Assembly: GCF_025143825.1 (NCBI RefSeq)
Contig: NZ_CP083560.1
Location: forward strand, 1,922,001-1,986,000
Direction: 5' to 3'
Length of the DNA stretch: 64,000 nucleotides
Source: Sulfitobacter sp. S223
Lineage (GTDB): Bacteria; Pseudomonadota; Alphaproteobacteria; Rhodobacterales; Rhodobacteraceae
The notes below the pieces were generated by a model that was given only the letters and a program-made list of their open reading frames with translations, made no database searches and was not told where the DNA came from. Shown here piece after piece: positions 57,264 to 64,000 of this stretch (positions within the stretch are counted from its first letter, which is position 1; the number at the start of each line of letters is the position of its first letter). A program made the position numbers and the translations under genes.

Positions 57264-58394
57264 ATGCGCGTTTGTGCCCTGATTGTTGCTGCCGGCCGTG
57301 GCATGCGGGCTGGCGGGCCGCGCCCCAAGCAATGGCAAGTGCTTGGCGCTCAACGGGTGATCGACCACACGATAGCTGCGTTTGATCGACACGTTGATGT
57401 TGCCTCCGTCGCACTGGTTCTGCACCCAGATGATATGCATGAGGCATCAGCGTTTGAGGCGCGCGGCATCCCCGTAGCAATTGGTGGGGCCGAACGTAGC
57501 GATTCCGTGCGCGCGGGTCTTGCTGCCCTGCCGGATTGCGATGCGGTCCTTATCCATGATGCGGCACGTCCTTGCGTCAGCGGAGCGGTCATTAACGGGG
57601 TAATCGCGGCACTGGTGGATCATGAAGGCGCAGCACCGGGCCTACCCGTAACAGATGCTCTTTGGACAGCTGTGGATAATGAAGTGACGGGCACGCAGGA
57701 CCGCAGCGGGCTGTTTGCAGCCCAAACACCCCAAGGTTTCCGGCGCGACGCCATCCTGTCAGCTTATGAACACTATGTCGGGGCGGCGGCCGATGATGTC
57801 GCTGTCGCACGTGCCGCAGGCTTGACGGTTGCCATTACGACGGGTGACCCTGATAACATCAAGATCACCGCTCCGGACGATTTCGCCCGTGCTGCGCGGA
57901 TACTGGAGAATACAATGGACATACGCACCGGTAACGGCTTTGACGTGCACGCCTTCGGCCCCGGAGACCATGTGATGCTTTGCGGTGTGAAAATTCCGCA
58001 TGATCAGGGGCTTGTGGGCCACTCTGACGCGGATGTGGGACTGCACACCATCACGGACGCGATCTATGGCGCGCTGGCAGCGGGCGATATCGGCACCCAT
58101 TTCCCGCCCTCTGATCCGCAGTGGAAAGGCGCGCAGAGCCATATCTTTTTGCGCCATGCGGCCGAACTGGCCCGCAGTCAGGGCTTTTCGTTGACCCATG
58201 TCGATTGCACCTTGGTTTGCGAATTCCCGAAAGTTGGCCCCCACGCAGCCGCGATGCGCCCTGCCGTCGCTGAGATGTTGGGGATTGATGTCACGCGGGT
58301 GTCAATAAAGGCGACAACGTCAGAGCGGTTGGGCTTTACAGGTCGCGGCGAAGGTATTGCCTGTCTCGCCACAGCCACGTTGGTGAAATCATGA
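57264..58394 (+). CDS. ispDF: Bifunctional IspD/IspF isoprenoid enzyme
   Basis: A fused enzyme of 376 residues for two steps of the methylerythritol phosphate pathway. IspD (residues 1-217) transfers CMP and has [20 protein letters not shown] and HDAARPCVS. IspF (from Met218) makes the cyclodiphosphate and has [13 protein letters not shown], the metal-binding [10 protein letters not shown] and the C-terminal [16 protein letters not shown]. The fusion is common in alphaproteobacteria. The stop overlaps pgpA as ATGA. Confidence 0.97.
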   Translation: MRVCALIVAAGRGMRAGGPRPKQWQVLGAQRVIDHTIAAFDRHVDVASVALVLHPDDMHEASAFEARGIPVAIGGAERSDSVRAGLAALPDCDAVLIHDAARPCVSGAVINGVIAALVDHEGAAPGLPVTDALWTAVDNEVTGTQDRSGLFAAQTPQGFRRDAILSAYEHYVGAAADDVAVARAAGLTVAITTGDPDNIKITAPDDFARAARILENTMDIRTGNGFDVHAFGPGDHVMLCGVKIPHDQGLVGHSDADVGLHTITDAIYGALAAGDIGTHFPPSDPQWKGAQSHIFLRHAAELARSQGFSLTHVDCTLVCEFPKVGPHAAAMRPAVAEMLGIDVTRVSIKATTSERLGFTGRGEGIACLATATLVKS

Positions 58395-58876
58395 TTGCGC
58401 GGATGATCGGGACCGTCTTGGGTGTGGGATATCTGCGCCCTGCGCCGGGGACATGGGGATCACTTGTCGCGTTGCCTTGGGCGTGGCTGGTGCACGTAAT
58501 CGGTGGCTTTCCGCTATTGGCCATCGGGATCGTCGTGGCATTTCTCAAAGGGTGGTGGGCGACGGCAAAAATGACCGACGGATCAGAGGATCACGATCCG
58601 TCAGAGATTGTCATAGACGAACTCGTCGGCCAGTGGATTGCCCTTTTGCCACTGTCGATTGCCAGCTGGCGCATGGGGATTGATATCACAGTGATGTGGC
58701 CGGGCTGGATAGCTGCCTTTGCGTTTTTCAGACTGTTCGACATCTGGAAACCGTGGATCATTGGATGGGCAGACCGGCGCGGTGACGCATTGGGTGTGAT
58801 GCTGGACGATGTCTTTGCCGGTATTTTTGCGGCGATCTGTGTAGTGCTGTTAGCGGGTGTTTATCATGCCTTCTGA
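58391..58876 (+). CDS. pgpA: Phosphatidylglycerophosphatase A
   Basis: Removes phosphate from phosphatidylglycerophosphate to make phosphatidylglycerol in the inner membrane, 161 residues. The family motif is [17 protein letters not shown], with [12 protein letters not shown] near the start and [15 protein letters not shown] in the C-terminal half. There are three or four membrane helices. It is translationally coupled to ispDF and overlapped by cinA. Confidence 0.95.
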   Translation: MIARMIGTVLGVGYLRPAPGTWGSLVALPWAWLVHVIGGFPLLAIGIVVAFLKGWWATAKMTDGSEDHDPSEIVIDELVGQWIALLPLSIASWRMGIDITVMWPGWIAAFAFFRLFDIWKPWIIGWADRRGDALGVMLDDVFAGIFAAICVVLLAGVYHAF

Positions 58877-59342
58877 ACTTGCGGCACAAATCCTTGCCGC
58901 TGCGGATATCCAAGGCGTTAAAATCGCAACCGCCGAAAGCTGCACGGGCGGTATGGTCGCCGCAGCCCTGACCGATGTCGCGGGATCATCCACAGTCTTC
59001 GAACGTGGTTTTGTCACCTATTCCAACGCCGCAAAGGCAGAGATGCTTGGCGTCCGTCAGGACAGTTTGGACCAATTTGGGGCGGTGTCTGAAGAGGTCG
59101 CGTGCGAAATGGCTCTTGGCGCACTTGATCATTCGCAGGCACAGGTCGCAGTTTCCATCACCGGTATCGCAGGCCCCGGCGGGTCAGAGCATAAGCCTGA
59201 AGGGCGCGTATGCTTTGCCATTGCCAACGCAGGAAAGGTCAAACCGATGACCGTTGAATTCGGTGCATTGGGCCGCGAGAATGTTCGGCTTGCTGCGCGG
59301 GACCATGCCCTGAACCTGCTTTTGGAGCAGGTTTCAAAGTGA
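58866..59342 (+). CDS. cinA: CinA C-terminal domain protein, nicotinamide-nucleotide amidase
   Basis: Converts nicotinamide mononucleotide to the acid form in pyridine-nucleotide recycling (PncC type), 158 residues. The catalytic stretch is TAESCTGGMVAAALTDVAGSS, and ITGIAGPGGSEHKPEG is conserved. There is no N-terminal MoaB-like domain, so it is the stand-alone amidase. The start at 58866 overlaps the pgpA stop by 11 bases; a GTG at 58857 is possible. Confidence 0.93.
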   Translation: MPSELAAQILAAADIQGVKIATAESCTGGMVAAALTDVAGSSTVFERGFVTYSNAAKAEMLGVRQDSLDQFGAVSEEVACEMALGALDHSQAQVAVSITGIAGPGGSEHKPEGRVCFAIANAGKVKPMTVEFGALGRENVRLAARDHALNLLLEQVSK

Positions 59343-59382
59343 TCTGTAATTAAGCATCCGCCCGCCAGAAGTGATTAAAGAT

Positions 59383-59408
59383 CGGGCATATTCACAATTG
59401 CCCGTTTT
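59383..59408 (+). terminator. Terminator of the ispDF-pgpA-cinA operon
   Basis: The stem CGGGCA (59383-59388) / TGCCCG (59399-59404) has a 10-base loop and is followed by TTTTA. It lies 41 bases after the cinA stop. Confidence 0.65.
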
Positions 59409-59500
59409 ATCACCGCTTGCGCCTGCATTTTAGCTTCTCCTTACAGGGCGCTTCGGCTTTGTCCCCTGCAAAGCAATTCTTTCAGGGGGACACTGACCAA

Positions 59501-60682
59501 ATGAACGCCGCAGATACCGCATGGATTATGACTGCAACAGCCCTGGTGCTGTTGATGACACTACCGGGGCTTGCCCTGTTTTACGGCGGCCTGGTCCGCG
59601 CCCGAAATGTACTCAGTGTATTCATGCACTGCTATGCCATTGCCTGTTTGATGAGCGTGTTGTGGTTTCTCTTCGGATATTCGATCGCGTTTGGCGAAGG
59701 TGGCACAGGGCTCTGGGGCGGCTTGGGCAAGATCGGTCTGAACGGCGTCACCGCAGAGAGCCTGTCAGGCACCCTGCCCGAGGTTCTTTTCTTTGCTTTC
59801 CAGATGACTTTCGCAATCATCACACCTGCTTTGATCGTGGGTGCCTATGTTGAGCGGATCGGCTTTGGTTTTGTGATGCTGTTCTCGGGGCTTTGGATGC
59901 TGCTGTGCTATGCGCCTGTTGTGCATTGGGTTTGGGGCGGCGGCATGCTGGCCGATGGTGGCATCTTTGGCGAAACCGGTGTGCGTGATTTCGCGGGCGG
60001 TATTGTGGTGCATGAAACAGCCGGTCTGGCGGCGCTGATCCTTGCTGTTTTCCTCGGTGCGCGCAAAAACCAGCACACACCGCCCCACAGCCCCGGCTTG
60101 GTCATGATCGGCGCCGCAATGTTGTGGGTTGGCTGGTTCGGCTTCAACGGCGGATCACAGCTGGCGGCCGATGGCGGGGCTGCAATGGCGATCACTGTCA
60201 CCCATATCTCTGCTGCAGCTGCCTCACTGAGCTGGGCCTTGTGGGAACGGATCAAATTCGGAAAAGCATCACTGGTTGGAATCGTCACTGGCACGATTGC
60301 GGGCCTTGCCTCCATCACGCCGGCCTCCGGCTTTGTGGGTCCCTGGGCGGCCCTGCTGATCGGGTCAATCGCAGGTATCCTGTGTCAGGAAGCAGTCGTT
60401 CTGATCCGTAACAAGGCCAAGATCGACGACACGCTTGATGTCATGGCGGTACACGGCATTGGCGGCATCTTTGGCACAATCATGATCGCGGCACTTGGTC
60501 AGGGCACTTGGCTGGCACAGCTTGGATCGCTTGCCATTGTCGGCATCTACACAACTGTTGTGACCGTTGGGCTGATCCTTGTCTGCCGCGCGATTACACC
60601 GCTGCGGGTCGATGCCGAGACAGAGGTGAACGGCCTTGATCTGGCTGTCCACGGTGAGCGTGCCTACGACATCACCAGCTGA
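59501..60682 (+). CDS. amtB: Ammonium transporter
   Basis: An inner-membrane ammonia channel of 393 residues with 11 predicted helices. The twin pore histidines are in GIVVHETAG and VMAVHGIGGIFG. FYGGLVRARNVLSVFMH and WFGFNGGSQLAADG are family signatures. The start MNAADTA at 59501 follows AGGGGGA; no cleavable signal peptide is evident, unlike longer Amt proteins. No glnK gene is adjacent. It lies 3 kb from the ntr cluster and could be one of its targets, though I saw no clear binding site. Confidence 0.95.
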   Translation: MNAADTAWIMTATALVLLMTLPGLALFYGGLVRARNVLSVFMHCYAIACLMSVLWFLFGYSIAFGEGGTGLWGGLGKIGLNGVTAESLSGTLPEVLFFAFQMTFAIITPALIVGAYVERIGFGFVMLFSGLWMLLCYAPVVHWVWGGGMLADGGIFGETGVRDFAGGIVVHETAGLAALILAVFLGARKNQHTPPHSPGLVMIGAAMLWVGWFGFNGGSQLAADGGAAMAITVTHISAAAASLSWALWERIKFGKASLVGIVTGTIAGLASITPASGFVGPWAALLIGSIAGILCQEAVVLIRNKAKIDDTLDVMAVHGIGGIFGTIMIAALGQGTWLAQLGSLAIVGIYTTVVTVGLILVCRAITPLRVDAETEVNGLDLAVHGERAYDITS

Positions 60683-60703
60683 TCTCAAGTTTGCCTAAAA
60701 ACG

Positions 60704-60738
60704 AAAGGGCGGTCCCACTGGGCCGCCCTTTCTGGTTT
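60704..60738. terminator. Terminator after amtB
   Basis: The stem AAAGGGCGG (60704-60712) / CCGCCCTTT (60723-60731) has a 10-base loop and is followed by CTGGTTT. It lies between convergent amtB and MmgE/PrpD genes; its symmetric A/T flanks suggest use in both directions. Confidence 0.75.
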
Positions 60739-60781
60739 CCACCTGTTTCCGAGACATGCGGCCCAGAACGCTGCGCTCTTT

Positions 60782-62059
60782 TTAAACCGGAACGCCCTCA
60801 AAGCAGGCCGTGACGGCATCCAGATCCGATCCGATAACAGCTTGCCACAACGTTTCGCTGGCGGGCTCTCCGAGCAATGCATCGACCTTTGTGCGCAGTT
60901 TCACGCTACGCTCTTCCAACGTCATGGGAGCCATTAGATCGTGACGCAAGCGACGCACTTCGCCTGATACAAGTGTCAGTGTCACTTGGGACTGAGTCTC
61001 GGTCAGTGCGTCATCTTCAGACACTTCAATCCTGTCGCGCAGCGCGCAGATACCCGCGTCGCGTGCTGTTTCATCATTGAAATTCGCAATAGAGCCTGTG
61101 GCATGACCCAGCAATGTCATCGCGGCAGTGTGGGCGTAGCTGAATTTCACTTCGAGACCCGTCTTGGGCTGGGCGATGTTGCACACGCTCATCCAGCGCG
61201 GGTGGGTGCGTATCTTAATTCCGGCAATGCGCTCCGCCTCGACATTCGCGCCACTCAGGGCCTCAAGCATGGCGTGCAGCCCGTGACAGCATGCATGGAA
61301 CTTGTGACTGATTGTGCTGATTTGCCACTCCTTGCGGGGCAGCTTGACGTCGACACCCTCACCGTGGTGCGTCTCTGTGAAACCCAGAGGGCCGGCAAGA
61401 CCGTCCTGCGCCGCCGTCATCCCCGCCTGCGCCCACAGCGCGGCCTCAACACCAGTACGTGCTGCCAGCCCTGCATTAAGCGGTTTGGCCATCGTTCCGA
61501 ATTGCGCCTTGATCCCCGACGCCATGCTGGAACATAGCCCCAGTGCATGACGTGTCTGTTGTTTATCGAGACCCAGCAGCCGCGCCGCCGCCAGTGTGGC
61601 CCCAAACGCACCTGCTGTGGCCGTCTGGTGATACCCTATCTGATAATGACTGCGGCCAAGCCAGATACCGGTCAGCACAGATGCCTCCACCCCGATTGTC
61701 GCAGCATCCACCGCATCGGTTAGCGAAATATCCAGCGTTTCTGCCAGCGCCATGACCGCAGGCAGCACCGCCACAGACGGGTGGCCGATGTGGGCGAAAT
61801 GGGTGTCGTCGTAATCCAGCGCATGGCTGAGCGTGCCGTTCACAAGAGCCGCTGTCGCCGCGCCCGCTCCGTCTCCGCCAAAGATATGCGCGGGGCCTTC
61901 TTCCGTCATTTGCGCACGACGGAACCCCGCGAACTCCTGCTCGCGCGCTCCGGCGATTCCACAAGCGGCCCAGTCAAACAGCGACAGACGCATCATTGCG
62001 GCAGCCTCTTCGGCCACGTCTGCCCCCGCAAATTTGACAAGTAGTTCAGTAATACCCAT
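60782..62059 (-). CDS. MmgE/PrpD family protein
   Basis: A 425-residue member of the MmgE/PrpD fold, which includes 2-methylcitrate dehydratase, aconitate decarboxylase and other enzymes. Typical motifs are VNGTLSHALDYDDTH, HIGHPSVAVLPAV and the HACCHGLHAMLEAL stretch. No methylcitrate-cycle genes are adjacent, so the substrate is not assigned. It is transcribed after the START-domain gene on the same strand, with a 20-base gap. Confidence 0.92.
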   Translation of the reverse strand: MGITELLVKFAGADVAEEAAAMMRLSLFDWAACGIAGAREQEFAGFRRAQMTEEGPAHIFGGDGAGAATAALVNGTLSHALDYDDTHFAHIGHPSVAVLPAVMALAETLDISLTDAVDAATIGVEASVLTGIWLGRSHYQIGYHQTATAGAFGATLAAARLLGLDKQQTRHALGLCSSMASGIKAQFGTMAKPLNAGLAARTGVEAALWAQAGMTAAQDGLAGPLGFTETHHGEGVDVKLPRKEWQISTISHKFHACCHGLHAMLEALSGANVEAERIAGIKIRTHPRWMSVCNIAQPKTGLEVKFSYAHTAAMTLLGHATGSIANFNDETARDAGICALRDRIEVSEDDALTETQSQVTLTLVSGEVRRLRHDLMAPMTLEERSVKLRTKVDALLGEPASETLWQAVIGSDLDAVTACFEGVPV

Positions 62060-62079
62060 GGCGTCCTCCCCTGACGGGA

Positions 62080-62523
62080 TCAGCCATAAAGCGCTTCAGC
62101 GCGCTTCTCAAACGCTTTGACCACCCGTTGCATCGCTTCGTTGAAAACAACGCCGATAATCTTTTGCAAGATTGCATTGCGAAATTCGAAATCTACAAAG
62201 AATGACACCTCGCATCCCCCCTCTACGTCAGAGAAGGACCAGTTGGATTTCATATATTTGAAGGGGCCATCAAGGTATTCAGTGTCGATATGTTTACGCT
62301 CGGGCCACAAGACGACGCGGCTGGTAAACCGCTCGCGGAAAACCTTGAACGAAATTACCAGATCGGCGTCCATGACGCTGTGATCGCCCTTATCCTCTAC
62401 CGATTTGATCCGCGCAGCGGCGGTCCAAGGCAGGAACTTGGGGTAATTCGCCACGTCGGCCACAAGATCATACATCTGCTGGGCACTGTAGGGCAGTATT
62501 CGGGTCTCGGCGTGGGTGGGCAT
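62080..62523 (-). CDS. RatA/Coq10-like START-domain protein
   Basis: A 147-residue polyketide-cyclase/START fold protein. It begins [31 protein letters not shown], here only partly quoted in families as the Coq10 signature, and has the C-terminal helix [17 protein letters not shown]. Relatives include the ubiquinone-binding Coq10 and the toxin RatA; no antitoxin partner is present, so a quinone role is more likely. The start MPTHAE at 62523 is 68 bases from the divergent hpt gene. Confidence 0.9.
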   Translation of the reverse strand: MPTHAETRILPYSAQQMYDLVADVANYPKFLPWTAAARIKSVEDKGDHSVMDADLVISFKVFRERFTSRVVLWPERKHIDTEYLDGPFKYMKSNWSFSDVEGGCEVSFFVDFEFRNAILQKIIGVVFNEAMQRVVKAFEKRAEALYG

Positions 62524-62591
62524 TGATTTCCTGCGTCTGTTTGCGTAGCGCTCTATCAAAGCCCATGCGGCGACACAATCAAGAGGTGGTC

Positions 62592-63137
62592 ATGCCAACG
62601 CGTCCTTATGTCATAGACGAGATGATCTCGGCCAAATCCATTGCTGCGCGGATCGAGGAGCTGTGCCGAGAAATCCAGGAAGAATTCGCCGACACTGACA
62701 AACTGGTTGTGGTTGGTCTCCTGCGCGGCTCCTTTGTCTTCATCGCCGATCTGGTCCGCGAACTGGATTTGCCGATCGAGGTCGATTTCCTCGAAGCATC
62801 AAGCTATGGGAACGGCATGGAAAGCACACGAGAAGTTCGCATTCTCAAGGACTTGCGTGGCGGGATTGAAGGACGCGATGTGCTGTTGGTCGAAGATATC
62901 GTCGACACGGGCCATACCCTATTTCATGTCACGGGCATGTTGCGGGCCCGCAAACCCGCAAAGCTGAAAACAGTCGCGCTACTGGATAAGCCCTCCCGCC
63001 GCGAGGTGGATCTGCGGGCCGATTACACCGGCTTCGAGATTCCGGACGAATTTGTCGTTGGATATGGCATCGACTTTGCCCAACGTAACCGAAACCTGCC
63101 CTTTATCGGCAAGGTCCGGTTTACTGATGAGACCTGA
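62592..63137 (+). CDS. hpt: Hypoxanthine phosphoribosyltransferase
   Basis: Salvages hypoxanthine or guanine to the nucleotide using PRPP. It has 181 residues. The PRPP-binding motif is [14 protein letters not shown], and [18 protein letters not shown] supplies the PPi loop. [20 protein letters not shown] is the purine-binding end. The start MPTRPY at 62592 has AAGAGG before it. The stop TGA shares its last base with the ATG of a small membrane protein gene. Confidence 0.95.
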   Translation: MPTRPYVIDEMISAKSIAARIEELCREIQEEFADTDKLVVVGLLRGSFVFIADLVRELDLPIEVDFLEASSYGNGMESTREVRILKDLRGGIEGRDVLLVEDIVDTGHTLFHVTGMLRARKPAKLKTVALLDKPSRREVDLRADYTGFEIPDEFVVGYGIDFAQRNRNLPFIGKVRFTDET

Positions 63138-63313
63138 TGCTTGATCCCCGCCAATTAATGCGCGCCAAACGTTGGGCGCAAAACCCCCCTTCGCTAAAGC
63201 GCGTGAAACTCGTTTTTGCTGCTGTGGCGCTGGCGCTGATCATTGTGGGTTTGGAGCATTTCGGCCTTTGGCCGGACTGGGCCAAGGCGGAACGCATACC
63301 CCGACGGTTCTGA
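63137..63313 (+). CDS. Small membrane protein (58 residues) coupled to hpt
   Basis: A 58-residue protein read from an ATG that shares one base with the hpt stop. The N terminus is basic (RQLMRAKRWAQNPPSLKRVK), then one hydrophobic helix of about 18 residues (LVFAAVALALIIVGLEHF) and a short tail ending RIPRRF. The tight coupling and composition make it a likely real gene. Single-span proteins of this kind are seen after hpt in related genomes as I recall it; function unknown. Confidence 0.75.
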   Translation: MLDPRQLMRAKRWAQNPPSLKRVKLVFAAVALALIIVGLEHFGLWPDWAKAERIPRRF

Positions 63314-63339
63314 CCTGTTGGTTGACGATGCCAAAGCCA

Positions 63340-63369
63340 ACGGTGAACAGAACCGATCCTGTTCACCGT
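63340..63369. terminator. Hairpin between the small membrane protein gene and lipA
   Basis: The perfect 11-base stem ACGGTGAACAG (63340-63350) / CTGTTCACCGT (63359-63369) has an 8-base loop, between convergent genes. It lacks a T run on either strand, so termination is uncertain. Confidence 0.5.
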
Positions 63370-63380
63370 GACCCTAATAT

Positions 63381-64000
63381 TCAGGCGATGCCCAGCTTTT
63401 TGTTGCGTGCCGCGCGCAGGCGCGCAAAATCGTCACCGGCGTGATAGCTGGACCGTGTCAGCGGTGTCGCGGAGACCATCAGGAAACCCTTGCCGTAGGC
63501 TGCTTTTTCATAGGCTGCGAATTCATCAGGGTGCACAAAGCGATCAACGCGGTGGTGCTTGGGTGTTGGTTGCAAGTACTGGCCGATTGTCAGGAAATCG
63601 ATGTCGGCAGCACGCATGTCCTCCATCACCTGCATGACAGCCTGACGGTCTTCCCCCAAACCAACCATGATCCCCGATTTGGTGAACATGGACGGGTCCA
63701 ATTCCTTAACCCGTTGTAGCAGGCGCAGCGAATGGAAATAGCGCGCGCCGGGGCGTACTTCGGGATAAAGTCCGGGTACGGTTTCAAGATTATGATTGAA
63801 CACGTCAGGGCGCGCTTCCACAACTTTTTCAAGGGCTTCTGGGCCGCATTTGATAAAGTCGGGTGTCAGGATTTCGATTGTCGTATTCGGCGCACGGTGG
63901 CGGACGGCACGAATGGTCTGGGCAAAATGCTCAGCCCCGCCATCTTCGACATCATCACGGTCAACAGACGTGATGACCACGTGGTTCAACCCCAGTTTTG
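63381..64000 (-). CDS. lipA: Lipoyl synthase (5' end cut by window edge)
   Basis: The C-terminal 206 or so residues of lipoyl synthase, which inserts two sulfur atoms into octanoyl groups on carrier proteins. [39 protein letters not shown] and [20 protein letters not shown] are clear LipA stretches, with the auxiliary-cluster serine region TRSSYHAGD near the end. The radical SAM cysteines lie outside the window to the right. Confidence 0.96.
   Translation of the reverse strand, partial: KLGLNHVVITSVDRDDVEDGGAEHFAQTIRAVRHRAPNTTIEILTPDFIKCGPEALEKVVEARPDVFNHNLETVPGLYPEVRPGARYFHSLRLLQRVKELDPSMFTKSGIMVGLGEDRQAVMQVMEDMRAADIDFLTIGQYLQPTPKHHRVDRFVHPDEFAAYEKAAYGKGFLMVSATPLTRSSYHAGDDFARLRAARNKKLGIA

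Noticed and set aside
59383-59408. GG...GC spacing upstream of amtB that looks like a sigma-54 promoter
   Set aside because: The distance between GG and GC is 13 bases, not 10, and the stretch is better explained as the terminator of the upstream operon.
62080-62523. RatA-like toxin of a toxin-antitoxin pair
   Set aside because: No RatB-like partner is adjacent; the START/Coq10 reading is more likely.
1-64000. CRISPR arrays, tRNA or rRNA genes, insertion sequences, prophage or defence islands
   Set aside because: None seen on either strand; gene content and codon style are uniform core-genome type throughout.

Overview
The window looks like chromosomal core DNA of an alphaproteobacterium of the Rhodobacteraceae, most likely the Roseobacter group. 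The evidence is the order dusB-ntrB-ntrC-ntrY-ntrX-trkA-trkH-hfq-hflX, an NtrC without the sigma-54 loop, a fused IspDF, a cysteine-free (non-zinc) HemB, a zwf-pgl-pgi operon, and a 3-hydroxybutyrate dehydrogenase beside a patatin. The genus is not assigned. I saw no rRNA, tRNA, CRISPR array, insertion sequence or prophage.

Layout. 1-5 kb: envelope genes (lpxD, an L,D-transpeptidase, a divergent MepK-like M15 peptidase, a Na+/H+ antiporter). 5-9 kb: glucose-6-phosphate operon zwf-pgl-pgi with ATGA overlaps. 9-16 kb: an unassigned radical SAM protein, a DUF2855 protein, gyrA, and a LysR/VOC divergent pair. 16-20 kb: M32 carboxypeptidase with heme A synthase, trmJ, and a degenerate ThiE-like protein. 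20-25 kb: a HupE-like and a DUF4198 protein whose start codons overlap head to head, a probable pseudouridine catabolism pair, a DUF502 protein and a patatin. 25-33 kb: bdhA, a candidate small RNA, an orphan peptide-binding protein, a regulator/acyl-CoA ligase/DsbA-like cluster, a cytidylyltransferase and a drug-efflux transporter. 33-45 kb: mfd, a membrane protein, hemB, a frameshifted gene, a SYLF lipoprotein, a 3-hydroxyisobutyrate-type dehydrogenase, a penicillin acylase coupled to a pseudouridine synthase, and a DUF2177 protein. 45-57 kb: the nitrogen-regulation, potassium and Hfq cluster. 57-64 kb: ispDF-pgpA-cinA, amtB, an MmgE/PrpD protein, a START protein, a hypoxanthine phosphoribosyltransferase with a 58-residue membrane protein, and the 3' part of lipA.

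How genes work together. NtrB/NtrC and NtrY/NtrX sense nitrogen state, and amtB 3 kb away is a plausible target. TrkA/TrkH form a potassium uptake system in the same direction. Zwf-Pgl-Pgi cycle hexose phosphates into 6-phosphogluconate. The L,D-transpeptidase makes 3-3 peptidoglycan cross-links that the neighbouring MepK-like peptidase could cut.

The least expected signals are: a two-copy 64-nt double-hairpin repeat (4993-5056 and 49759-49822); a compact candidate sRNA with promoter and terminator on the minus strand (26881-26956); a gene carrying both a likely lost start codon and a one-base frameshift (38912-39683); and divergent genes with overlapping start codons at 21367-21370. No clear new defence or mobile system is visible.
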